44,495 nt of DNA, from positions 1 through 44,495 of IMG/VR virus record IMGVR_UViG_3300042879_001129, one strand, 5' to 3'. Of this stretch, positions 1 to 7,127 are shown in pieces (positions within the stretch are counted from its first letter, which is position 1; every line of letters begins with the position of its first letter). A program made the translations under genes and the position numbers. The notes under the pieces are model-generated. The model saw only the letters and a program-made list of their open reading frames with translations, ran no database searches and had not been told where the DNA came from. The stretch is from a virus.

Positions 1-22
1 CTCCGTTGATGCTGGCCTTCTC
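1..22. repeat. Left copy of 22-base terminal overlap (circular assembly)
   Basis: These 22 bases are identical to 44474-44495. A reading frame that begins at 44146 continues in frame across the join and ends at 149, so the overlap is best read as the closing overlap of a circular assembly and not as a biological terminal repeat. It gives a unit length of 44473 bases. The physical ends of the packaged DNA cannot be told from this. Confidence 0.9.
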
Positions 23-149
23 GGCTCCCGGCCTGCTGGTCGCTGCGGCCTACGACATCAACAAGCGGTTCGGTGGTCGCTGGACCGAGCGCGCCGAGTG
101 GATGACGGGCGCGATCTTCGGAGGCATAGTGTGGGCAGCGGCGTCGTGA
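1..149 (+). CDS. Small multi-TM membrane protein, C-terminal part (continues from 44146)
   Basis: This is the 3' part of a 158-residue protein that starts at 44146 and crosses the circular junction. The first complete codon here begins at base 3 and the stop is TGA at 147-149. The part encoded here carries hydrophobic segments at about residues 110-128 and 143-157 of the whole protein, separated by a basic stretch (NKRFGGRW). The family is not recognised. It sits between the receptor-binding tail gene and the coiled-coil/TM protein at 153, at the head of the lysis region, so a membrane role is likely. The next gene starts 3 bases after the stop. Confidence 0.75.
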   Translation, partial: PLMLAFSAPGLLVAAAYDINKRFGGRWTERAEWMTGAIFGGIVWAAAS

Positions 150-152
150 ACG

Positions 153-455
153 ATGTCGGACCTGGAGGACGAAAAGTGGACCATCGGATCTCCAAGATGG
201 AGCGACGCCAAGCCCCTCGTTCGTGGATGGATGTCGAAGGTGTCCGAGATTGATCCCCGCGAGTTCGGTCGCTTGGAGGCCGAAGTAAAGGCCCTGACCA
301 AGTGCGTCGAGGAGATGTCCGCCGACCTAAAGGCAGTCAGGAGCGCGCTTGACGCCGCTGGTGGAGGGTGGAGAGTATTGGTTGCCGTTGGCGGGTTAAG
401 CGGGGCTGTCACGGCTGTTGTGGTGAAGTGGATGCCATTCTTCCCGCTTCGTTAG
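153..455 (+). CDS. Coiled-coil protein with C-terminal TM, holin/XhlA-like
   Basis: The product has 100 residues. Residues about 37-70 form a heptad-rich helix (LEAEVKALTKCVEEMSADLK), followed by one hydrophobic segment at about 72-97 containing GGWRVLVAVGGLSGAV and ending in a short WMPFFPLR tail. This layout, soluble coiled coil then a single membrane helix, resembles XhlA/holin-associated phage proteins, but sequence identity to that family is only inferred. It sits upstream of the holin and endolysin in the same rightward run. The alternative start GTG at 146 is in another frame and closes quickly. Confidence 0.6.
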   Translation: MSDLEDEKWTIGSPRWSDAKPLVRGWMSKVSEIDPREFGRLEAEVKALTKCVEEMSADLKAVRSALDAAGGGWRVLVAVGGLSGAVTAVVVKWMPFFPLR

Positions 456-463
456 GAGGGACT

Positions 464-709
464 ATGGAGGGTCTTCTTTTCCTTGTGCAGGACAGCCAGC
501 CGCTGTGCCTGCCGCTGGACCGGATCGAAACGGTCCTCAAGGACTACCATGAGAGCGCCTTCGTCGCCGGGCGCATGGCAAATGGCAACGTGCTGGTGAT
601 CTACACTTCCCGCAGCGGCTCCTGGACGCTGGTCATCGTCGCCCCCAACGGCATCGCCTGCGTGGGGCCGATGGGCGGGGAGTTCCGCCTCATGGGCAGG
701 GGTGCCTGA
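464..709 (+). CDS. Hypothetical phage protein, 81 aa
   Basis: The start at 464 is chosen because TTAGGAGGG lies just before it; an earlier in-frame ATG at 368 would overlap most of the preceding gene's end and has no such site. The product is a small globular-looking protein with alternating beta-type segments (VLVIYTSRSGSWTLVIVAP) and no membrane helix. The stop overlaps the ATG of the metallophosphoesterase at 709, so the two are probably translationally coupled. No family recognised. Confidence 0.6.
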   Translation: MEGLLFLVQDSQPLCLPLDRIETVLKDYHESAFVAGRMANGNVLVIYTSRSGSWTLVIVAPNGIACVGPMGGEFRLMGRGA

Positions 710-1869
710 TGCCAAACCCCGGTATCGGCAAGGCAGAGGGCCTTCGCCGCGTAGAGATGATCGAACAATGCCTCCGGGAGGGATTCGTTCCCCCCGGCCA
801 CTACCCCAAGGTGGGCCAGAGGGCAGCGTTCGCGGAGGCCATGTCGCGCCTCGATCTCTTCATCCATGGGCGTCAGGACAACATCCGTGCCATTGAGCGG
901 GCAGCCGGTCGCAAGATCGACTGGTCGCTCTGCACGGAGGTCTCGCCTCCATCCCCACCGCTGGAGCCGCGCTACGACCCGCCCTTCATCCCCGCCTCGG
1001 ACATCCCGGTCGAGAAGCTGATCGACAAGCTGGCAGAGGGCTACGAGCGCAAGGCCCGGCATGAGGCTGCCAAGAAGTGGATGCGCTTCAACCTCCGCGA
1101 CGATGGCCCCTACATGCTGGCCGTGGTCGGGGATCCTCATCTGGATGATCCTGGCTGCAACTGGCCCCTGCTGAAGCGCGATGTGGAGTTGATGCGCCGA
1201 CCCCATGTCCACGCGATCTGCTTGGGAGACGTCACCAACAACTGGTCCGGGCGTCTGGTGAAGCTCTACGCGGAGCAGCCGACCACCCGCTCGCAGGCAT
1301 GGCAGTTGGCTGAATGGTTCTTCCGGGCCGTGCCGTGGATGGTCATCATCGCTGGCAACCATGACTTGTGGTCGAGTTCTCACGGCAACGGAGACCCGCT
1401 TGACTGGATGGCTCGCGGCCATGCGGTGAAGGAGGACTGGATGGCCCAGTTTGAGGTCGCCACGCCCTCGGGCCATGCGCTCAAGGTGGATGCCCGGCAC
1501 GACTTCAAGGGATCGTCCATCTACAATCCCGTCCATGGGCTGATGCGGGCGCACAAGTTCTCCTCGGGCGAGGCCGACATCCTCTGTGCCGGTCACCAGC
1601 ACCATGCGGAGATCTATCAGGGGCAGGACGCTGACAAGGGGCACAAGCCCTTCTGGCTGGTCCGTGCGCGGGGCTACAAGCACATTGACAGCTTTGCCGC
1701 CATGCACCAGTACGCCTCGCAGGCGAGCAACTACGGCTCAACCGTGGGCATCGTCGTGGACCCGGCTCGGGGCAGCGTGAATGCCTACACGGACTTGGCA
1801 GAGGCGTCCGAGATCCTGGAGGCCAAGCGCGGGAGGGCCAATGCCAAGGCGTCGCGTAAAGTACGATGA
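709..1869 (+). CDS. Calcineurin-like metallophosphoesterase
   Basis: A 386-residue protein of the calcineurin-like phosphoesterase superfamily, which hydrolyses phosphomono- or diesters with a two-metal centre. The metal-binding blocks appear in the expected order: GDPHLD (141-146), GDVTNNW (173-179), GNHD (216-219), HDFKGSS (264-270) and GHQHH (295-299). The first ~130 residues are a basic, helical extension (MIEQCLREGFVPPGHYPKVG) that looks like a DNA-binding helix-turn-helix. The gene lies between tail and lysis genes; its substrate cannot be told from sequence. Its 3' end overlaps the next ORF (start 1841) by 29 bases. Confidence 0.85.
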   Translation: MPNPGIGKAEGLRRVEMIEQCLREGFVPPGHYPKVGQRAAFAEAMSRLDLFIHGRQDNIRAIERAAGRKIDWSLCTEVSPPSPPLEPRYDPPFIPASDIPVEKLIDKLAEGYERKARHEAAKKWMRFNLRDDGPYMLAVVGDPHLDDPGCNWPLLKRDVELMRRPHVHAICLGDVTNNWSGRLVKLYAEQPTTRSQAWQLAEWFFRAVPWMVIIAGNHDLWSSSHGNGDPLDWMARGHAVKEDWMAQFEVATPSGHALKVDARHDFKGSSIYNPVHGLMRAHKFSSGEADILCAGHQHHAEIYQGQDADKGHKPFWLVRARGYKHIDSFAAMHQYASQASNYGSTVGIVVDPARGSVNAYTDLAEASEILEAKRGRANAKASRKVR

Positions 1870-2050
1870 CCCCGACTGGCATGAGGTAGGGTCGCACCTT
1901 GGCGAAGCGTTCGCGGGCAACATCGCGGAACTCCGCTCGTCGGACCCGCCGGGGAGACCGTTTGAACCCCAGCGAGGCCCCCTCGGGTTCTGCGTGGACC
2001 CCGCTGCCTATCGGAAGAAGCGTCGTCGTAAGGTGGATTCCAAGGGATGA
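1841..2050 (+). CDS. Small basic hypothetical protein, 69 aa
   Basis: Starts inside the end of the phosphoesterase gene with GGGAGGG four bases before the ATG, and ends overlapping the next start at 2047 (ATGA). The N-terminus is basic (MPRRRVKYDDPDWHEVG) and the C-terminus ends in KKRRRKVDSKG, suggesting nucleic-acid contact, but there is no recognisable domain. An upstream in-frame ATG at 1781 lies deep in the phosphoesterase gene and lacks a ribosome site. Confidence 0.6.
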   Translation: MPRRRVKYDDPDWHEVGSHLGEAFAGNIAELRSSDPPGRPFEPQRGPLGFCVDPAAYRKKRRRKVDSKG

Positions 2051-2310
2051 CCCAACCCCTGATGGATGGCACGATCTCGCCGCCGACAACCGACACCACG
2101 GACGCCATAGCAGGCTCGTACAGAGGGCCGACGCTGGCGATGATCTACCCCTCCCACAACACGAAGACCCCCATTGCCGTGGCCGTGCAGCGCGACGGGG
2201 TGCTGGTCGTGGCGCAGATCACCCTCCAGCACGCAGCCGGTCTGGCGGCAACCCTCGCTCACCTCGTCGCAACCGAGATTGAAAGGAACCGTAATGGCAT
2301 TCGGACTTGA
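2047..2310 (+). CDS. Hypothetical phage protein, 87 aa
   Basis: Overlaps the preceding gene by ATGA and the holin gene (start 2294) by 17 bases, so it sits inside the lysis cluster. Residues about 1-25 are Thr/Pro rich and probably disordered. The middle (TPIAVAVQRDGVLVVAQITLQHAAGLAATLAHLVATEI) predicts beta strands followed by an amphipathic helix. No transmembrane helix and no family recognised. Confidence 0.55.
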   Translation: MTQPLMDGTISPPTTDTTDAIAGSYRGPTLAMIYPSHNTKTPIAVAVQRDGVLVVAQITLQHAAGLAATLAHLVATEIERNRNGIRT

Positions 2311-2686
2311 CGATGCAATAGCCGCTGGCCTCAAGGTCATCGACAAGTTCGTGCCCGACCCCGCCGCCAAGGCGAAGGCAGAGGCTGAACTGCGGGCTGA
2401 TCTTCTGGCCTCTGACAGGGCGCAGATGGAGGTCAACAAGGCGGAAGCGCAGACCGGCAGCCTGTTCATCGGCGGCTGGCGTCCTGCCATCGGGTGGGTG
2501 CTGGCGGCAGCCGTAGCGTACACCTACCTCATCGTGCCGGTGGGGATGTGGGTTGCCTTCGTGGTCGGCAAGCCCATCGCCAAGCCCCCGGTTCTGGACG
2601 CCAACCTCTGGGAACTAATGTTCGCCATGCTGGGCCTTGGGGGTCTCAGGACGTTCGAGAAGATCAAGGGAGTGGCAAGCAAGTGA
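2294..2686 (+). CDS. Holin, GTA-type 3-TM family
   Basis: A 130-residue protein matching the layout of the 3TM holins found in gene transfer agents and alphaproteobacterial phages. It has an N-terminal amphipathic/charged helix (PDPAAKAKAEAELRADLL), then the typical GGWRPAIGW motif at 60-68 leading into a membrane helix, a second hydrophobic segment (about 79-92) and a third short one (ELMFAMLGLGGL, 107-118). GAAAGGAACC precedes the ATG. It would form the inner-membrane lesion that releases the endolysin encoded immediately downstream with a GTGA overlap. Confidence 0.85.
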   Translation: MAFGLDDAIAAGLKVIDKFVPDPAAKAKAEAELRADLLASDRAQMEVNKAEAQTGSLFIGGWRPAIGWVLAAAVAYTYLIVPVGMWVAFVVGKPIAKPPVLDANLWELMFAMLGLGGLRTFEKIKGVASK

Positions 2687-3198
2687 GCCGGTTCGACGCC
2701 TGCCTGCGCGAGGTCCTGCGGCATGAGGGTGGGTGGTCAGACCACCCCAAGGACCCCGGCGGTGCGACCATGCAAGGGGTAACGCTCCGCACTTACTCCA
2801 AGTGGCTTGGCAGGGATGCGACCAAGGACGAGCTACGCAACATCCCGGCAGCGCATCGCGACACGATCTACCGCACCCAGTATTGGGATGCCGTGAGAGC
2901 GGGGGATCTGCCTCCGGGCGTGGATCTCGCGGTGTTCGACATGGCCGTGAACAGCGGCCCCTCCCGTGCGGCAAGGACGCTACAAGCTGCGCTTGGGGTA
3001 CAGGTGGACGGGAAGATCGGCCCCCAGACGATTCAAGCCGCCAAGGTTGTCCACCCCAGCGGCTTGATCTCGGACTACTGCGACTCGCGTCTGGCGTTCT
3101 TGCGGTCGATTGCGGGTTGGGAGACCTTCGGCAAGGGCTGGAAGAAGAGGGTGGAGGATGTGCGCTCAGTTGCCACCAAGATGGCTACTGAGGATTAA
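2683..3198 (+). CDS. Endolysin, GH108 muramidase with peptidoglycan-binding tail
   Basis: A 171-residue lysozyme of glycoside hydrolase family 108, cleaving the glycan backbone of peptidoglycan. The catalytic Glu is in HEGGW (residues 14-18), followed by the family pattern DPGGATMQGVTL. The C-terminal half carries the 'GVQVDGKIGPQT' type peptidoglycan-binding repeat. There is no signal peptide or SAR helix, so export depends on the holin. The start is GTG at 2683, overlapping the holin stop. The stop TAA at 3196-3198 is shared as a TTAA with the opposing minus-strand gene. No spanin gene was recognised nearby. Confidence 0.9.
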   Translation: MSRFDACLREVLRHEGGWSDHPKDPGGATMQGVTLRTYSKWLGRDATKDELRNIPAAHRDTIYRTQYWDAVRAGDLPPGVDLAVFDMAVNSGPSRAARTLQAALGVQVDGKIGPQTIQAAKVVHPSGLISDYCDSRLAFLRSIAGWETFGKGWKKRVEDVRSVATKMATED

Positions 3199-3593
3199 CC
3201 GAAATTCCACTTGAGGCCGCAGTCTTTGGAGACCTGTTGGGCGTTGAGAAGGAAGGCTGCTGTGAATTCCGACCCAGAGCCAGTTTCCTCTACCGCATCA
3301 TCGTGAGCATACTGGAGGGATTCCAGAATGTTCCGATTGTGGGCAAACGGCTTCATCCGGTTGTATGAATACACGGAAGGGCTTAGCTCCTTAACTGCTT
3401 TGCCGAATACGTGTTCCGGGCGCTTCTTGAAGTAGGCGTCGGGGATGAGCCAGCCCACCACGCACTTCAGGGTGGTGTCCCCCTTCTCCATGCGGTAGGC
3501 GCACCCCTTCTTGGGCCGGTAGGCGGGGCAGCCCTGCTTGATGACTTGGCGCACAGCGTAGTCAAATTGGCGCTGTATCTCAGCCTTGGACAT
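3195..3593 (-). CDS. Hypothetical phage protein, 132 aa (last gene of leftward block)
   Basis: A soluble 132-residue protein with conserved-looking features of a widespread phage family of unknown function: an N-terminal helix (AEIQRQFDYAVRQVIKQG), 'CAYR', 'KCVVGWLIPDAYF' and a C-terminal helical region with LQYAHDDAV. The role is unknown. It is the last gene of the leftward block and ends tail-to-tail with the endolysin, the two stops sharing TTAA at 3195-3198. Its base composition looks slightly lower in GC than that of its neighbours. It overlaps the upstream gene by 14 bases. Confidence 0.65.
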   Translation of the reverse strand: MSKAEIQRQFDYAVRQVIKQGCPAYRPKKGCAYRMEKGDTTLKCVVGWLIPDAYFKKRPEHVFGKAVKELSPSVYSYNRMKPFAHNRNILESLQYAHDDAVEETGSGSEFTAAFLLNAQQVSKDCGLKWNFG

Positions 3594-3852
3594 GCTTAGG
3601 ACTCCTCATGGTGGGGAACATCCCTAAGATTTGGGAGAGTTCCTTCTGGATTTCGGGAAGTTCCTTGACGTAATCAAGGAGGCGAGATCGCCCTAGGGCC
3701 GCCTGCACCTTGGGCATCAAGGTGGATAGGAGGTGGGCGAGGGCCTGAGTACGCTGGCGCTCGTTCTCCAACTGGAGTTCAATGTGACGCTTCGCCTCCT
3801 CCAGCCTAACGATCTGCGCCCACAGGTTTTCGATTTCTGACTTCTCCTTCAT
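3580..3852 (-). CDS. Coiled-coil hypothetical protein, 90 aa
   Basis: The start at 3852 is preferred over the in-frame ATG at 3864 because GGAGGG sits 4 bases before it and its ATG overlaps the upstream stop as ATGA. Residues about 1-45 form one long charged helix (EIENLWAQIVRLEEAKRHIELQ), the rest a second helical region ending in MFPTMRSPKHVQG. No membrane segment. Probably a small accessory protein of the early region; no family recognised. Confidence 0.6.
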   Translation of the reverse strand: MKEKSEIENLWAQIVRLEEAKRHIELQLENERQRTQALAHLLSTLMPKVQAALGRSRLLDYVKELPEIQKELSQILGMFPTMRSPKHVQG

Positions 3853-4121
3853 TGAACCCTCCACACCCTGATCCCAAGCCCATTGACCTTGGAAGCAACG
3901 AACCGCTTCCGGTGCCTCTTGGCGTAGTTGAAGGCCGCATTCCTGACCGACTGCTGCCGTGCCAGTTCCGTCGTCTTGACGAGGAACGACTGACCGATCT
4001 CCATCCTGTGAAAGGGATAGATCGCCGCCCGCCCCTCGCGATCCGGCGGGGGAACGGGCACCTCGTCAAAGACGATCTCAGATGCGTCCACGACTGTTCG
4101 CGCTTTGGGTTTGCCAGACAT
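3849..4121 (-). CDS. Small conserved phage protein (DUF7303-like), 90 aa
   Basis: Contains the pattern typical of a small phage family: IYPFHRMEIGQSFLVK, then RNAAFNYAKRHRKRFVASKV, then a terminal 'GIRVWRV'. The basic AAFNYAKRH helix suggests DNA or RNA contact, but the function is unknown. It overlaps the upstream gene by 44 bases and the downstream one by ATGA. A purine-rich GGAGAGAGAGAG precedes the ATG at some distance. The DUF assignment is from memory of the motif and should be confirmed by profile search. Confidence 0.6.
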   Translation of the reverse strand: MSGKPKARTVVDASEIVFDEVPVPPPDREGRAAIYPFHRMEIGQSFLVKTTELARQQSVRNAAFNYAKRHRKRFVASKVNGLGIRVWRVQ

Positions 4122-4398
4122 CTATCACTCTCTCTCTCCACGCGCGTTCATGCCTGAGCTTCTCTGCCAGGACGAACGCATCTCGCTTCTTCTTCATGAT
4201 CTCGGCGTAGGCAACGGAGGCTAGCGCCTCCGCCTCCTTGTCAGCCGCGCGAGGAAGTTCGGACTTGAGGTACTCTGCTGCGTACACGGTCTTCGCCATG
4301 TCTTGCAGGAACTCGTAATCCGCCCTCGCCTCGGCAGAGGCCACCCCGATGTCCTCCAGCTTGTCGAGGTGGGCCTGTATCTGGTCGTCACGGAACAT
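4078..4398 (-). CDS. Helical phage accessory protein, 106 aa
   Basis: Almost entirely charged helix: DKLEDIGVASAEARADYEFL, then KTVYAAEYLKSE, then EAEALASVAYAEIMKKKRDAF and a C-terminal WRERVIDVWQTQSANSRGRI. Proteins of this kind, with an alternating A/E/K coiled coil and a final 'RTQAA'-like segment, commonly sit beside ERF-type annealing genes in phages. No enzymatic motif is seen. The start overlaps the stop of the SSB-tail protein. A role in the recombination module is inferred from position only. Confidence 0.6.
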   Translation of the reverse strand: MFRDDQIQAHLDKLEDIGVASAEARADYEFLQDMAKTVYAAEYLKSELPRAADKEAEALASVAYAEIMKKKRDAFVLAEKLRHERAWRERVIDVWQTQSANSRGRI

Positions 4399-4661
4399 CA
4401 GAACGGCATCTCGTCGTCCATGTCATTCCTTCCCCTCTGCTGGCGCTGGGGCTGGGGACGACCGCCGCCGCCAGCATCCCGCTCCTTCGGCTCGGAGAGG
4501 ACGATCACGACCTTGCCATCCTCGCTGCGGTGGAGCGGGAGGTAGTCGAGGAACAGCGTGTAGCCGCTCCCGGACTTGGACGGGAAGGCGCTCCCGATCT
4601 TCGTCCAGTAGGTCTTCTGCTTGTCCTTGCCGGGCACCCCGGCGATTGCGTCGAGCCTCAT
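4398..4661 (-). CDS. Small protein with SSB-like acidic tail, possible ssDNA-binding protein
   Basis: An 87-residue protein with a compact N-terminal region (YWTKIGSAFPSKSGSGYTLFLDYLPL ... KVVIVLSEPKE) followed by a Gly/Gln/Arg linker and the terminal sequence DMDDEMPF. Bacterial SSB proteins end in a DDDIPF-type acidic tip that recruits partners, so this tail is suggestive. The folded part belongs to a small family widespread in plasmids and phages but lacks a clear OB-fold signature by eye. It lies between the helical protein and ERF, consistent with a role in strand annealing. Confidence 0.55.
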   Translation of the reverse strand: MRLDAIAGVPGKDKQKTYWTKIGSAFPSKSGSGYTLFLDYLPLHRSEDGKVVIVLSEPKERDAGGGGRPQPQRQQRGRNDMDDEMPF

Positions 4662-4665
4662 GTTC

Positions 4666-5316
4666 TCACTCCTCTTCCTTGCTGTTGAACGAAGCGATGA
4701 GCCGATCCTTGACGGCCATCAACTCGGTGTAGCCAGCCTCGCTGGCCTCCTTGACGGCTAGGATAGCCGCCTTGTTGGAGAGCATGACCTCGGCCAGTTC
4801 CGTCGCGTCCTTGGCAGCGTTCATGGCGTCGCGGACACGCTTGAACTCCGACCGGGCATCCGGCTTGGCGGGCGGGCGGTCCTTCATCGACTGCACGGTG
4901 TTGCCGTCAGCGCCGTTCGCGTCGTCATCCTCCTCGGCAGCGAGGCCAAAGAAGGACGCGATCTGGTAGCGCCGGGCGAAGGTCATCAGACTGCCCATCT
5001 CCTGCATCTTGACGATGCGGCTTTGATCGAGCGGCATGCAGGTGCTGACCATGCCACCCCCACCGTGGAAGAGGCGCAGGCACATGACCATGCCATCCTC
5101 GCGCTTCTCCAGCGTCTGTGTGAAGGCCAGCCCATTGGCCGACAGGGCGGGCCTCACGATGTCTAGGATCGCGTCCAAGGTCGCATACGCGAACTTGTAG
5201 CTGCCACGGTCGCTCTTGACCGCAACCTCGCGGTTCTTGACCGGGTTCGCCATGCCACCCTGGGCCTTTGCCAGCGCAGCGTAGAGCAAGCCCTGCTTGT
5301 CGATGTTCTCGTCCAT
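4666..5316 (-). CDS. erf: ERF family single-strand annealing protein
   Basis: A 216-residue protein of the ERF superfamily of phage recombinases, which anneal complementary single strands. Visible family blocks are 'FAYATLDAILDIVRPALSANGL' near residue 45 and 'MGSLMTFARRYQIASFFGLA' followed by an acidic EEDDDAN. The C-terminal ~70 residues are a helical tail with A/E/K repeats. The start at 5316 is chosen because GGAGGG lies 6 bases upstream; the ATG two codons earlier abuts that site. It follows the YqaJ exonuclease gene directly, forming an exonuclease/annealase pair like lambda exo/bet. Confidence 0.88.
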   Translation of the reverse strand: MDENIDKQGLLYAALAKAQGGMANPVKNREVAVKSDRGSYKFAYATLDAILDIVRPALSANGLAFTQTLEKREDGMVMCLRLFHGGGGMVSTCMPLDQSRIVKMQEMGSLMTFARRYQIASFFGLAAEEDDDANGADGNTVQSMKDRPPAKPDARSEFKRVRDAMNAAKDATELAEVMLSNKAAILAVKEASEAGYTELMAVKDRLIASFNSKEEE

Positions 5317-5318
5317 GT

Positions 5319-6140
5319 TCATCCCTCCTTATTCTGTCTGACGATATCTTGTATGAAAAGAAGCCCGCCGCTGACGCGGAGGTAACCCCGCTTGTCTCGC
5401 GTGACTTTGATCCCATGACCAGACGCCGACCGAACATCGGCTGGGATCAACTTCTTGATGGCCTTGTCGGCCTTCTCAAATCGGTCGGCGTGGTCCTTGG
5501 TTGTCCACCATTCGTGAGCCAAGTCGGCCCACTCGTTATTCCCGGTCATGTCCACCGTGCGGGTGGCTGCTGGCGGCGCGACAATGGCGATCTCTCCGGG
5601 TGGCATCTTCAGACGGACGCACTCCCAGAACTCGCGTTCGGCTTCGATCAGCTTGCCCGCGTACTCCAGGTCGTAGTCCACCTCGACGTAGTCGTACTCG
5701 TTGCCGCTAATGACCGAGAGGTATGCCTTCGTCACGCGCGCGCAGATCATGTTGTGGTGAAGCTGCGGCTGATACTTCGCCAGCGTCGCGGCGATGCCAA
5801 AGCGATGGCTAACGTGCTTCGCCTCAACGATGCATCCGATCCCGGCGCCATCCAGCGTCGCCGTCATCGGCACGGAGTAGGCGTCGTTGGCGCAGGACAC
5901 TCCGCGCTCCAGAGCGATCCCGGTCTTCTTCTCGAACCAGGAGAGGTTGAAGTCCTCGGTGACGGTGCCAAGCTGCACCGCAAAGACATCCGATAGATCT
6001 TCCGGCTCTCCGCCGGTCTTGAACTTCCACAGGTCGAGGATCTTCTCGCGATCCCCCGACATGATGATGTTGGCATCCGACCCGCCGATGCTTGACCGGC
6101 GTCTGGCGTGCCATTCCGCGCCCTTCTGTGCTGGCAACAT
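5319..6140 (-). CDS. YqaJ-type viral recombinase exonuclease (lambda-exo fold)
   Basis: A 273-residue nuclease of the PD-(D/E)XK superfamily, lambda exonuclease/YqaJ type, expected to resect double-stranded ends for the ERF protein downstream. It shows the N-terminal EWHARRRSSIGGSDA block (residues 9-23) and the catalytic region with D97 (ATLDG) and E106-A-K108 (IVEAKH). The start at 6140 has GGAGGG four bases upstream; a longer in-frame start at 6194 has no site and adds a poorly conserved segment. Its stop overlaps the ERF ribosome site. Confidence 0.85.
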   Translation of the reverse strand: MLPAQKGAEWHARRRSSIGGSDANIIMSGDREKILDLWKFKTGGEPEDLSDVFAVQLGTVTEDFNLSWFEKKTGIALERGVSCANDAYSVPMTATLDGAGIGCIVEAKHVSHRFGIAATLAKYQPQLHHNMICARVTKAYLSVISGNEYDYVEVDYDLEYAGKLIEAEREFWECVRLKMPPGEIAIVAPPAATRTVDMTGNNEWADLAHEWWTTKDHADRFEKADKAIKKLIPADVRSASGHGIKVTRDKRGYLRVSGGLLFIQDIVRQNKEG

Positions 6141-6190
6141 GGTTCCCTCCTGTTGTTGCGTGTGCAGAATGTATGTGCGTTTGCGAGAAG

Positions 6191-6838
6191 TCAAGCGTCT
6201 TTCTGCATTCGCACGATGGTCTCGGCGCTGAGTTCATACGGGCGAGACGCCAGCATCCTCGCGCGGGTCTCGTAGCGTTCCTTGCCGCTGATCCAATGCT
6301 CTCGGTCGATGGAAAGGGCCTCCGGGATCGGACGCTGCAACACGATGCACCTCGCCGTCGTCAGCCACGCCCTGCGCTCGAATCCATCAAGTCCAGAGTG
6401 CATGCAGTCCCATAGCTCTGGCTCTGTCGCTCCCAGGCGTCGTGCGGCTTCCTGCAAGCTGGCCGCATGGAACTCTCGGGTTCGCGCAAGCAGCCGCCGC
6501 TTCTCGATCTGGATCTCTTTGTTGTTCTCCACATCCTGCACCGCTTCGGAGTCCACCTTGTGCGGGACTTCCTCCGATTGTGCGTTGGTCTCGTCGTCGT
6601 CCAGCCACCGCTGTGCGTTGATCCAGGTCGCGGCGTGTGCGATGTATTGCTTGTCCGTGCCTCTCTTGGCGGCAGCGTAGCGCCTCGCGCCCTCTAAGAT
6701 GTCGGTGGGGCGCATCTTGAGCTTCTCGACTGCCTTGGCCCATGCCTTCTTGGCGGCCTCCTTGCTCTTGCGAAGCGGGTAGACGGCCCAGAAGGCGTCG
6801 AAGTCAGGCTCAATGGCCTGTCCGGTGAGATCCTTCAT
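6191..6838 (-). CDS. FWxxYP-type phage replication protein
   Basis: A 215-residue protein whose N-terminus carries the motif 'FDAFWAVYPLRKSKEAAKKAWAKA' followed by 'GARRYAAAK...QYIAHAATWINAQRWLDD', a domain common in phage replication initiators and helicase-loader-like proteins. The rest is helical (EIQIEKRRLLARTREFHAA) and unfamiliar, so a partner-recruiting role such as loading host replication proteins is an inference. The start at 6838 has GAAGGA upstream; the longer frame to 6955 overlaps the upstream gene. It heads the recombination set. Confidence 0.65.
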   Translation of the reverse strand: MKDLTGQAIEPDFDAFWAVYPLRKSKEAAKKAWAKAVEKLKMRPTDILEGARRYAAAKRGTDKQYIAHAATWINAQRWLDDDETNAQSEEVPHKVDSEAVQDVENNKEIQIEKRRLLARTREFHAASLQEAARRLGATEPELWDCMHSGLDGFERRAWLTTARCIVLQRPIPEALSIDREHWISGKERYETRARMLASRPYELSAETIVRMQKDA

Positions 6839-6839
6839 G

Positions 6840-7127
6840 TCACATCCTTCCTGCGAGGAGATCGCGGGCGAGGGAGGGTGCATCCCAGAAGCCGTCGCCC
6901 TCCACGATGCGCTGGAGACCGGCGCGGAGGCGGGCGATCTCCTCACGAAGGGCATCTCCTCCTGCCAGAGCGTCGCTCCGTGCCTGCTTGAGATGATCGT
7001 TCTCGACGCGCAACGTCACGATCTCGGATGCAGCTTTCCACTCAAGCTGGATGTCAGCGGAGTCGCCGAATTTCTTGGCCTCGATTGTTGCCTGCTGTCG
7101 CAACCGTTCCACGATGTCGTCGCTCAT
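6840..7127 (-). CDS. Coiled-coil hypothetical protein, 95 aa
   Basis: The start at 7127 has GGGAGGCC before it and overlaps the upstream stop (ATGA); the longer frame is only the Gly-rich shadow of the Ala-rich gene. The residue pattern IVTLRVENDHLKQARSDALAG...LREEIARLRAGLQRIV is a typical phage coiled-coil protein of unknown function. The C-terminus reads DAPSLARDLLAGRM. It ends two bases before the replication gene start. Confidence 0.6.
   Translation of the reverse strand: MSDDIVERLRQQATIEAKKFGDSADIQLEWKAASEIVTLRVENDHLKQARSDALAGGDALREEIARLRAGLQRIVEGDGFWDAPSLARDLLAGRM

Noticed and set aside
1-22. Terminal repeat as a biological direct terminal repeat
   Set aside because: Only 22 bases long and lies within a continuous gene; an assembly overlap is the simpler reading.
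601-1707. 368-codon open frame on the minus strand
   Set aside because: It is antisense to the metallophosphoesterase, whose metal motifs are all intact; the minus product is low-complexity V/G/R-rich and has no ribosome site.
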